Below, one piece after another: positions 29,419 to 38,300 of a stretch of 64,000 nucleotides of DNA. Position 1 is the stretch's first letter; each line of letters starts with the position of its first letter. A model generated the notes under the pieces. It made no database searches and had not been told where the DNA came from. It saw only the letters and a program-made list of their open reading frames with translations. Made by a program: the position numbers and the translations under genes. This stretch comes from Histomonas meleagridis (lineage: Eukaryota > Parabasalia > Tritrichomonadida > Dientamoebidae): contig WSYJ01000060.1 of assembly GCA_020186115.1 (NCBI GenBank), positions 2,232,001 to 2,296,000 on the forward strand. Reading direction: 5' to 3'.

Positions 29419-30291
29419 TTATTTTTTATTTATTGAAGTTTCTACAATTTTTACAAGTTGATTAGTCACATTTAAGTGTTCATTTTCAAACTTCATTCCA
29501 TCAATTGATAGTTCACTTTTTCCAGTGCAGCCATCATATGATCCTGCAGAGATCATTGAACTCAGTATTTCCTCTTGTTTGTTACACTCGTTAACAAATG
29601 TTTCTTTTGCTTCTTCACATTGCGATGCAACAACAAGAGCAGCAGCAATTGCTAATGCTCCCCAATTTGATACACCAGCCATCACTAATATATCACATGC
29701 AATGGATGTGCATATTTCTTCGCCCTGGGAAACAAATTGTTTTACTTTTTCGTAGATGTTTCCAGTGCCAATCTCATTTCCACCATCACCAACAGAAACT
29801 GTTAAATATGGTTTTGGTGGATCTCCAACTTTAGGGAAGAGAAGATCGAGAGGCGCTGTAACATTTGTAATGTCTCTAGCTTTCATTGTTCTAAAGTCGT
29901 CTGTTTTTAATGATCTTCCAGGCCGTTCAACAGATATGATAAATGATGGATCTGCGATTTCATTAGGATCCTCAACAACTGTGACAGGATTTCCATGTGA
30001 TGCTGCTTTAACTACTGGTTCTGCGTATTTATCACATAAGAGTTCAGTGTTAAAACCAAGAGACCTAAGAGTAGAGCAAAGAACAGAAGATCCAAGAGGT
30101 CCATCAGTTTCGCACCTGCCAAACATACAACAAAATCCTGTTAAAACATAAGATTTCTTTGATTTATCGCATTTTAATATTTTATCGGACAGTATGCTTA
30201 AGCATCCAGGAGTCCATAAGTTTTCAAGACCACGATTTCCAGGATCAATAAAAATTACTTTTTCTAGTGAAGAAAAGATATCAGCTTCCAT
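29419..30291 (-). CDS. D-glutamate cyclase (DUF4392 family)
   Basis: A 290-residue protein matching the catalytic domain of mammalian DGLUCY/C14orf159, which turns D-glutamate into 5-oxo-D-proline. Landmarks are SYVLTGFCCMFGRCETDGPLGSSVL near the N-terminus, FIISVERPGRS, LTVSVGDGGNEIGTGNIYEKV (the family's GDGGNEIGMG motif), and NWGALAIAAAL. The mammalian enzyme carries an extra domain and a mitochondrial presequence, whereas this is the single-domain form also found in bacteria. No targeting signal is apparent. A role in clearing D-glutamate, perhaps from bacterial wall digestion, is an inference. The start is the first ATG. The gene ends 153 bp before the tRNA-Gly. Confidence 0.88.
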   Translation of the reverse strand: MEADIFSSLEKVIFIDPGNRGLENLWTPGCLSILSDKILKCDKSKKSYVLTGFCCMFGRCETDGPLGSSVLCSTLRSLGFNTELLCDKYAEPVVKAASHGNPVTVVEDPNEIADPSFIISVERPGRSLKTDDFRTMKARDITNVTAPLDLLFPKVGDPPKPYLTVSVGDGGNEIGTGNIYEKVKQFVSQGEEICTSIACDILVMAGVSNWGALAIAAALVVASQCEEAKETFVNECNKQEEILSSMISAGSYDGCTGKSELSIDGMKFENEHLNVTNQLVKIVETSINKK

Positions 30292-30356
30292 TTAAAACCG
30301 TTTTTGATCGTATTTAATAGAAAACGTATTCAAAAAGTTTGTAAAAGGTTTACATT

Positions 30357-32162
30357 TTATTGAATTATTTCTTTTTCATTTTCCAATTCAGGGAAAGTTA
30401 ACTTTAATTTTTCAAGCTCGACACTTAACAAATCCTTTCTTAAGAATAATGACATTGTTGATTTGAATGTCATTCCTCCATAAGCGAAAGGTGTTTCAGG
30501 TATATAAAATATAGCGCCTTTATTTTCTGTTTTTTCTATTATTTCTTCAGTTTCTTTCTCTAATTCATTATATCTAATTGCATTATAACCTGCTTCCAAA
30601 AGTAATTTCATATCTTTTGGTGTAACTTTAAATATTCTTTTTGTAGCATATTTCATTACAATTGGAATACCTTCTTTACAAGGATATATTGTACCTTTTT
30701 CATCTTTTGATGTTCCAATATTCGTAAATATTGTTGAGCCGCAATTTACTGCTCTAAAAGCATCAGATCCGAATTTATTAACTAATTCGGATAAAGGTTT
30801 ACATAAGAAATAAATGTTATGTACAGTTTTCTCATCTCGAACATATAATTGATCCAAAGGGAAATCTTCTTTAAACCCGAAAATTTCTTTAATTTGTTCA
30901 CAAATAACTTGTGAAACACTATTTAATGGGTGATAAGGCGCTTCTCTTAAAGGTTTTAATTCTTTTTTATATTGATTATTAATTTCGAAATCTTTCACTT
31001 TCCTTAAAACAGCTACAAAAAATCCTCCGCTATCAAAATCATGTGGATAAAACCTCATACAATTCGTTAAACCTTGAATTTGAGGCTGAGGAAACATCGT
31101 ATTAGGTGCAAATTGTTTTCGATTTTCAGGCACATCTTCTGGCGTTTTATAAAATGTTTCAAGATTAGAATTACCTGTATCATAGACAACCCAATCAGTG
31201 ATTCCATTATGTCTTTTAAGTTGTTGATACTTATCAGAAACATCAACAACTTCAACGCAATTATTAAGTTCTAATAAAACAGAATTAATAACTGCTTCGT
31301 CTTCAATTGGATTCATCGAACACGTGGAATAAACACAGATCCCTCCAACTTTAAGGAGTTCAAGGCCCCTCTTAAGGATAACTCGTTGGACTCCATGTTT
31401 ACTACCGCCGTTCTTCGGTGACCAACTATAGCCTGCAACTCCATTTTTACGAATTGTACCATCGCCAGAACATGGCACATCGCATAAAACTTTGTCAAAG
31501 AGTTCGCCTTTAAGGTCAATATGTTGAGCTTGTTGACAAACAATCATTGCATTACTTGTTCCAACTCGTTGAAGTTGATGAACAAGTGGTTGGCAACGTT
31601 TTATGTCGGAATCGTTCGCTATAACAAGACCTGTGGTATCGAGCATTTCAAGAATTTGAGCTGTTTTAGAACCTGGTGCAGCACATGTGTCAAGAACATG
31701 ATCTCCTTTCTCAATGGAGAGGAAGTATGGTGGAATCATTGAAACAAATTCTTGTCGATGGCAATTCCCAAGTTTAGTTTGGAGATTAAGCCAGTCACGA
31801 AATGACTTAAATCGTTCATCACGACGTAACGTGGCTTTATCAAGACTGAATTTAAAGATTTTACCATACTCGGAACCAAGGCCTGTAATTTCAACAGCAT
31901 CAACATTATGTGATTGAAGAGTTGCAAAATATTGATTCATTTGATTTTCAATTTCAGTGTGATTCTTGCACTTATTAGAAAGACGAAAAACATTTGGAAG
32001 TGGAGTTTTCGAGATTTCAATCATTTTATTAAATTCATCTTCGGAGAGGTGATGAGGCACTAATAAATTCCTGTAATACTCAATAAAGTAATCGTTAATA
32101 GAGCCAACTTCAATTGGCTTCTTTTTCATTTTGAATCCTTCATTGTGTTCAGCCTTTTTCAT
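30357..32162 (-). CDS. NSUN2/Trm4-type RNA cytosine-5 methyltransferase
   Basis: A 601-residue SAM-dependent enzyme. The Rossmann fold carries the SAM motif DTCAAPGSKTAQILEML, the motif IV cysteine in CDVPCSGDGTIRKN, and the catalytic motif VI cysteine in VYSTCSMNPIEDEAVI. The N-terminus (FIEYYRNLLVPH, DWLNLQTKLGNCHRQEFVSMIPP) and the long C-terminal extension (GGFFVAVLRKV, KEIFGF..., RIFKVTPKDMKLLLEAGY) follow the NSUN2/Trm4 plan. That enzyme methylates C34, C48-50 of tRNAs in the nucleus. The tail ends acidic. The long frame begins at TTG, so ATG 32162 (MKKAEHNEGF) is used. It is followed at 66 bp by the D-glutamate cyclase on the same strand, which is close enough for overlapping transcripts but not evidence of an operon. 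Confidence 0.94.
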   Translation of the reverse strand: MKKAEHNEGFKMKKKPIEVGSINDYFIEYYRNLLVPHHLSEDEFNKMIEISKTPLPNVFRLSNKCKNHTEIENQMNQYFATLQSHNVDAVEITGLGSEYGKIFKFSLDKATLRRDERFKSFRDWLNLQTKLGNCHRQEFVSMIPPYFLSIEKGDHVLDTCAAPGSKTAQILEMLDTTGLVIANDSDIKRCQPLVHQLQRVGTSNAMIVCQQAQHIDLKGELFDKVLCDVPCSGDGTIRKNGVAGYSWSPKNGGSKHGVQRVILKRGLELLKVGGICVYSTCSMNPIEDEAVINSVLLELNNCVEVVDVSDKYQQLKRHNGITDWVVYDTGNSNLETFYKTPEDVPENRKQFAPNTMFPQPQIQGLTNCMRFYPHDFDSGGFFVAVLRKVKDFEINNQYKKELKPLREAPYHPLNSVSQVICEQIKEIFGFKEDFPLDQLYVRDEKTVHNIYFLCKPLSELVNKFGSDAFRAVNCGSTIFTNIGTSKDEKGTIYPCKEGIPIVMKYATKRIFKVTPKDMKLLLEAGYNAIRYNELEKETEEIIEKTENKGAIFYIPETPFAYGGMTFKSTMSLFLRKDLLSVELEKLKLTFPELENEKEIIQ

Positions 32163-32384
32163 TTTGGGTAAACAATTCAAATAGTTTTGGCGGGAAAACG
32201 TTTATAATTTGGTATTCTTCTATAAGAAAAAAAGATTTGTTTGGTTAGGAATTATTACACTGTTCCCTAATTTTCTTTGTATAAATGTTACAAACTGTAC
32301 CACACAGCATTTCATTTACAAATATTTTAAATTTTTTGTCATAAAAAAAAGCGATAACAAAAGTTTTATTTACAAGATAATTTA

Positions 32385-33500
32385 TCATTTCATTAGCTGA
32401 AAGTAATATGGTATATCCCACCAATCAGGAATGCTTTGCCAAATTACAGCATCATTATTCTCATCAATTGTGACAAAAGAGTATTCATTTTTAGCGCAAA
32501 CCAATTTTATATCGCAAAGATGTATATTATTTAATCTAAAATGTTCAATTTTATTTGTTTCGTTTTCATTATTTTTCTTATTAATCCTAAACACAACCAC
32601 ACTACCGTCATTACACACAGCAACAAAAATTATATCATTAAGAATTATTATTTTGTTTATCACAGAAGAAAATGTTTGCGTTATAAGTGTTTCCAAAATG
32701 ATAAAAATTTTGTTTTCGCCATATCCAATTAATGTTTCTCCATTCATTATTTCAAATCCATTAATTGGAATGTTGTCAATGAATGTTTTAGTGCCAGTAA
32801 TTGCAAAATCGTTATCAAATTCGAATGAAATTAAATGATTAAAAGTTGAACTTAAGCAAAAAAGAATTTTTCCATTATTATTCATTTGCGAAAATCTCCC
32901 TACATCATGAATAACAGGTGTAGAGTTTTCCTTGATAACACCAACAATGAGTTTTTCAGCAGAAATCGCAAGAGAAGTGTTTTCTTCCGAATCAATAAAT
33001 GATACACATTTGGGTTCTTGTTCACTTTGATTACCCCAAATGAGTTTAGTGGATCCATTGGTATTGCAAAGAATTGCTGATGAATGTGAAGTGATGGCAA
33101 CAAAAGTATTGCTATTAAAAAATGGTATTGTGAAAATAACTTCATTGATTTCAAAAGTTTTGATATTGAAGTGACCTGAACTAGCAGTCACAAGTAAAGT
33201 TTTATTATCTTTAGAAGTAAGAATAGCAGATTGTGAATCAAGTTGTGAAATATGAATAATATTTGTAAGTTTTTCAGAAAAGAGAATTTCTAAAGAGCTA
33301 AAAGAACATAAGTAAATTCAACTATCATTAGAAACAATAAAATAATTTGTTTCTTTTTTATATTCAAAAGGAATAATGAATTTACACCCAAAATTTAATG
33401 AAGTTATTGCCTTTGCTGAATTAAATAGCTTAGAAATATCACGTTCCCAATAATGTTTTTTATTTTCTTCGATTTGTAGTTGATATGAACCATTTTGCAT
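32385..33500 (-). pseudogene. WD40-like gene interrupted by one in-frame TGA
   Basis: From ATG 33500 a frame runs 60 codons to TGA at 33318-33320, then continues in the same frame (IYLCSFSSLEILFSEKLTNI..) for another 310 codons to the TAG/TAA-type end at 32385. The combined product would be about 371 residues of short beta strands with WD40 spacing (ITSLNFGCKF, TNYFIVSNDS, NTFVAITSHSSAILCN, YSFVTIDENNDAVIWQSIPDWWD). Both sides read as one protein, and no frameshift or intron boundary is visible. Apart from that stop the gene looks healthy. It could be a fresh pseudogene, a polymorphism, a base error or programmed readthrough. It is divergent from the gene at 33573, with 72 bp between ATGs. 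Confidence 0.75.
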
Positions 33501-33572
33501 TTTTGAGTGAGGTTGTGAAAATTTTGACTATTTAACGGATTTTCCTAAATTGAACTGACTGTTTCACATAAC

Positions 33573-34289
33573 ATGTCTCAAATAATGGCTGCTGCTTTGA
33601 TAGTCTTCCTAATCTTTTTATTAATTTTATATTATTATCTCTTCCCACATTCACAGTATGTAAAAGACATTAACAATAAAAAGTCAAGACTTATCACGGT
33701 TCCAAAAAGGAAAACATATCCAATTCAGCAACCAAAAAATACAGAATTTCCAGATATGCCTCAAATAAACAGAACATTTGAAATAAGTGGAAGCAATGCA
33801 AATATGCATTCAACATATGTAAAAACAATAGAAAATCTTCGAGATCAAAAAAATTCATATTCGTTTTCATTATATGGATCTCAAGCTTCTTCTGTTGATA
33901 GTGAGTTTATTAATAACAAAAGAAATTCATGTAATAAACCTACCAATACTTCTCGTCAGATTCCAATTCAACAGAAACCAACACCTTATGATTCTTCTAA
34001 AGAGTTTTGGAGGAAGCGGTCAGTTGCAAGTCAAGAACAATTAGTACAATCGGCAAAGCATCCCATCGTTGTTCCTGCAGTTGTTCCAAAGAAACCACCA
34101 AAGAAAAAGATTGAAACACCAAAAGTTGAAGCGCCCACTGCATCAACGTCAACAACCACAACCACTCCAAAGAATAGTCAGTCAACATTTACAATACCAT
34201 CACCTCCAAAAGGACAAAATGAATCAACGAGTAGTAATACAGCAACACCCACGTTTAGTTTTGACTTTTCCCAATTTGGAAAAAAATAG
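33573..34289 (+). CDS. Membrane-anchored low-complexity protein, unknown function
   Basis: A 238-residue protein. Residues 4-24 form one strong transmembrane helix (AAALIVFLIFLLILYYYLF) near the very N-terminus, and a basic, Ser/Thr/Gln/Pro-rich, probably disordered tail follows (KKSRLITVPKRK, KKPPKKKIETPK, STSTTTTTPKNSQ). It looks like a signal-anchored protein exposing a disordered domain. No family is recognised. TCACATAAC at 33564-33572 ends at the ATG and serves as a plausible initiator. A second in-frame ATG lies four codons in. Confidence 0.75.
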   Translation: MSQIMAAALIVFLIFLLILYYYLFPHSQYVKDINNKKSRLITVPKRKTYPIQQPKNTEFPDMPQINRTFEISGSNANMHSTYVKTIENLRDQKNSYSFSLYGSQASSVDSEFINNKRNSCNKPTNTSRQIPIQQKPTPYDSSKEFWRKRSVASQEQLVQSAKHPIVVPAVVPKKPPKKKIETPKVEAPTASTSTTTTTPKNSQSTFTIPSPPKGQNESTSSNTATPTFSFDFSQFGKK

Positions 34290-34390
34290 AGATATTTGTT
34301 CAATAAAATCATATCTAAAACATCTTTTTAATAAACGGAATCATTGGCGAACGTTAATTAACGAGCCCCGAGGAACTTAGCTAAGTTAAA

Positions 34391-34395
34391 TCATT
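34391..34395 (+). promoter_or_regulatory. Initiator adjoining the HUS1 ATG
   Basis: TCATT runs directly into the ATG (TCATTATG). If the A at 34393 is the first transcribed base, the leader is only three bases. The preceding TTGGCGAACGTTAATTAAC (34341-34359) may contain the upstream control site. Confidence 0.5.
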
Positions 34396-35229
34396 ATGAG
34401 ATTGACAGCTGAGATAACAACTGATCTCTTAGCAAAGCTTATTTCTATTCTCAGTTCATGTGGGAGTGATGTAGTTCTTCATTTTTCAGAGGAATCACTT
34501 TCACTATGTATTCCTCATGATACAGGTCAAATTGGTGTTTGGGTTGGTTGCGACATTATCAGCTGTTTTAACAAATATGAAGTTCGTTCTAATGTTTCAA
34601 ATACTGTTTCAATGAAATTAAATCCAGCACAATTGGCACAAGCATTAATATCAAATACAAGTCCATCCATTCAATTACATTTATCTCGAACAAATGATTT
34701 TGTTTATTTACAACTTACTCATAAAAGTTTAGACACATTAAGAAAATTAGAACATCGTGTTCCAATTATTCTTTTAATGCCAAGTGTTATTCAACAATAT
34801 GCAGAACCAGAGTGGGAGTTAGCTTCTATGTGTTCAAAATTCCCACCATTAAGAGCGGTCGTTAATTGGTGTTCAAATGCAAAAAGTATTCATCATCATA
34901 TATCAATATCATTAAAACATAGTAATACAACCGGAAACATTGATGCTGTTTTTAGGGTTGAGAATGAAATGGTTTGTGTATCAACAACATTTTATGATTT
35001 GAAACCTGAACAAGATGATGAAACAGAAACGAACTCTAAAAACTCTGATTGCGAAGTATATGTTGATCTTAAGAAGTTTATAAAGATCCTAAGAGTTGTA
35101 AATCTTCAACCTACAATTGGTCTAATTTATATTGTTGACAAAAAATATATAAGATTACATTTTGAAGTACCTGCAGGTGCTGCATCAGCAGTCTCAATGA
35201 CGTATTTCTTGAATGCTTCATCACAATAA
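34396..35229 (+). CDS. HUS1: HUS1, subunit of the 9-1-1 DNA damage checkpoint clamp
   Basis: A 277-residue protein, the usual HUS1 length (human 280). The start MRLTAEITTDLLAKLISILSS and the central block RVPIILLMPSVIQQYAEPEW correspond to HDIPIKVIPRKLWKDLQEP of human HUS1. The block LRAVVNWCSNAKSIHHHISISL..GNIDAVFRVENEMVCVSTTFYDLKPE aligns with [43 protein letters not shown]. The C-terminus VYVDLKKFIKILRVVNLQPTIGLIYIVDKKYIRLHF matches the last PCNA-fold strands. HUS1 forms a ring with RAD9 and RAD1 and activates ATR signalling on damaged DNA. NOT1 follows on the same strand with only about 50-110 bp between coding regions. Confidence 0.9.
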   Translation: MRLTAEITTDLLAKLISILSSCGSDVVLHFSEESLSLCIPHDTGQIGVWVGCDIISCFNKYEVRSNVSNTVSMKLNPAQLAQALISNTSPSIQLHLSRTNDFVYLQLTHKSLDTLRKLEHRVPIILLMPSVIQQYAEPEWELASMCSKFPPLRAVVNWCSNAKSIHHHISISLKHSNTTGNIDAVFRVENEMVCVSTTFYDLKPEQDDETETNSKNSDCEVYVDLKKFIKILRVVNLQPTIGLIYIVDKKYIRLHFEVPAGAASAVSMTYFLNASSQ

Positions 35230-35342
35230 TATATATTTTATATAAAATATAACATAAATAAAAAAAATTTTTTTTGATGTTCCATCCGACGATACGTATT
35301 AATAAGTTTACATTGAATAAATTTAAAAAGTCCGATAAAAAA

Positions 35343-38300
35343 ATGTCGAGACAGATTAACTGCCTCTACCCTCCTACATCCAAATCAATTAAGCTCGCTA
35401 TTGCAGAGGAACTGCCCGACAAGTGTTTGCCTTTAAAAAATTTCGAGGAAAATTCGATTTATATCAATTCATTTCTTAAATCTTCAGATATGACAATGCT
35501 TCCAACAATATTAAGAAAGATTTATGATGTAGTTCAAAGCTCGGAATGTACTAAAGAACAAAAAACATCAATAGGTTCATATCTTGAAAATATGGTTTTA
35601 ACTTTTCAAGACACTCCTCTTTTTAGGACACAAGTTCTTCTCTTTTTCGAGTCTCTTAATATGCTTCCACTTAATTTTCTTTTAATTATGCCTATTTTAT
35701 CATCAGTAGTTTTCACAACAATTGCAATATCTGAAAAACGATTTACACATGTTGCTAAAAAGTTTCTTGTCAACAAAATCCTTCCGAAGGTTACACCGGA
35801 AATATATCACAAATTGTCACCATCCATTATTTTTGAAATCAAATTTTCGAATTTGTATAATCTCCCAACAATCTTTACGCAGAATGTTCCAAATGATTTA
35901 CTTAACACATCCGTATATAATTTAGACATTAAGCCTTTATCATCGTTAGATTTATTTAATACGATATTAGAAATTGACTCACGAACTTTAACCAGTCAAA
36001 ACCAATTACTTCGTTTATTTGATTTCTTTCCAGAATTTGATGAGAAATATGCCGCTGCATATATAGTAGCGATCTCATCACCACAATGTTGTTTTCCAAA
36101 ATTCTTTTCTAAACTTGAGCCATCACAAAAGGAACGAATCATTGATGTTCTACGTCAAACTTTTATCGAAAAAAACGTCGACATCACCAAAATTTCGTCA
36201 TCATTAGATCAAATCTTTCTTACACCACGATTAGATGATTGTTCATTAATATTCTTTTTATTACAAGCCTTATTAAAGAATGAATTAATACCATTTAAAT
36301 CATTTTTAGGCAAATGGGATAATATTGAAGCTCAATTACAATATTTAATATATTTATCAATACATTCTATTCCACAATTAGATTTTAAAGATTGTAAAAT
36401 AGCAACAGTTTCAGATTATACTAATGATACACATTTAAATATACCGAATAATTGTTGGATATGTATTAACTTTGTACAATCATTATTAACATTATCTGAA
36501 TATTATGAGAAAGATGTAATGCGTTTATTAAGTAGTGCTGCAGATGAATATTCCACATATATATTAATATGTTATTGTCAAATATCAATGAATTCACAAA
36601 AACAAAACTCGAAAGTCTTTGAAGAATCATCTTTATTTTTCTTGTTAAATATTATCCAAAAACATAATTCGACATTTGAAAAGATTTTATGGAAACTTAA
36701 TCCGAATTTTTGTGAATATTTATATCGATTATTTTATTTCAAATATACATATAAAAGAGATATATTAATTGAGTTAATTAGTGATCATTTAATCGATGTC
36801 ATTAAGATATCCAATGATATAAACTTTGCAATGAAAATAGCATTTCAAGCATCGTTTAAAAACATTATAGAGATAGAAATATTTATAAAAGTATTTATAG
36901 AGAAATATTCGAATAAATTTATAGAATTATTATTGATTCATATAAAAGAATTAATTTTAGATTCAAATATATCAAAATCAGCTTTATCGATTATATTAAA
37001 TAAAGTGTTCACTATCATTTGGGATATATATCCAAATTTAACATCTGATTTACAATTAAAGATTAATATAATATATTCAATTGCAAATACTTCAATTCCT
37101 GATATAAAACAATTTGATTTTATCCGTTCTATTAAAACTAATACTAATTTAAATGAATCAAAAGAAACAGCAATTGAATATTATAATAATTATTTAAATG
37201 ATAACTTAAGTTTAAATGATTTTGTCTTAATATTTCATCAAAAACGTATCGATTCACCTAAACTATTTCAACTTATGCAAAATTATTTATTAATTGAAAT
37301 GAAATATATATATAAACATAATCAAAACGTTAGTAATAAACTTGGCGAATTATTAGGAACATTAATACATGAAAATATATTTAATGATAAACAATTAAAA
37401 TATATATTTAATAATTTTAATAAATGTTTTCAACAAAATCAAAGTATTAACTTTGTAATTACAGCATTAAATTTATGTTATACTAAATTGTTATTATATC
37501 CAAATTATGTATTTAGTTTATTAAAACATCCATCATTAAGAAGTACACAACTTTATGATAAAATTAATAAGTTATCAACGAATTTATCATCATCAATACA
37601 ATATGATCAATATTCAACAATTAATATTCATCATCAAATTTCTAGTAAATTTTCTAAACTTAATACACCACCACCTAAAGTATGTAAATTATTTCAAACT
37701 ATACCAAACAATAAAGAAATCTTTTTACAATATTTAAATTCATTTCCGAATTATATTAATTGGATAATATTACATTTAATTATAATTGTACAAGATCATC
37801 CCAAACAATTACCAAATTTATTAATGATAATTTCTAATAATAATTATTTAACTAAATTAATAATGGAAGCAGCTATATATGAATCAATCGAATTAATTAT
37901 AGATCCAACATTTACTACATTTGATGGTGAATTTAATCGAAGACGATTATTTATTTTAGGTAAATTATTAGGAAGAATTACTTTAGCACAAAATAAAACT
38001 ATACCAATGATATATTTAGACTTAAAACATTTATTATTACATTCATTTTCACAAGGTAAATTATATGGAGTTATTCCATTCATTAAAGAAATATTATGTT
38101 CAGCAACAAAATATTTTTATCCTCCAAACCCTTATATATCTTCTTTATTACAAGTATTAGCATCAATATTAACAACGAGTTTATTAAAGTCGAATATTCG
38201 AGATCAAATTAATTCGATTTTTACATACTTTAAAGTTAGTCCATATCAATTTAATTTATTACATTTACGACCAGAAATTAAACAAAATAATTTTGATTTC

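Noticed and set aside
29756-30151. A 131-codon plus-strand frame opposite D-glutamate cyclase
   Set aside because: A complement shadow of a strongly recognisable enzyme.
30357-32162. Operon of the methyltransferase and D-glutamate cyclase
   Set aside because: Same strand and close, but trichomonad genes are transcribed singly and the functions are unrelated.
33318-33320. TGA as tryptophan, cysteine or selenocysteine codon
   Set aside because: Other genes here, such as the first BEACH gene, end at TGA. No second internal TGA pattern or SECIS-like hairpin was seen.
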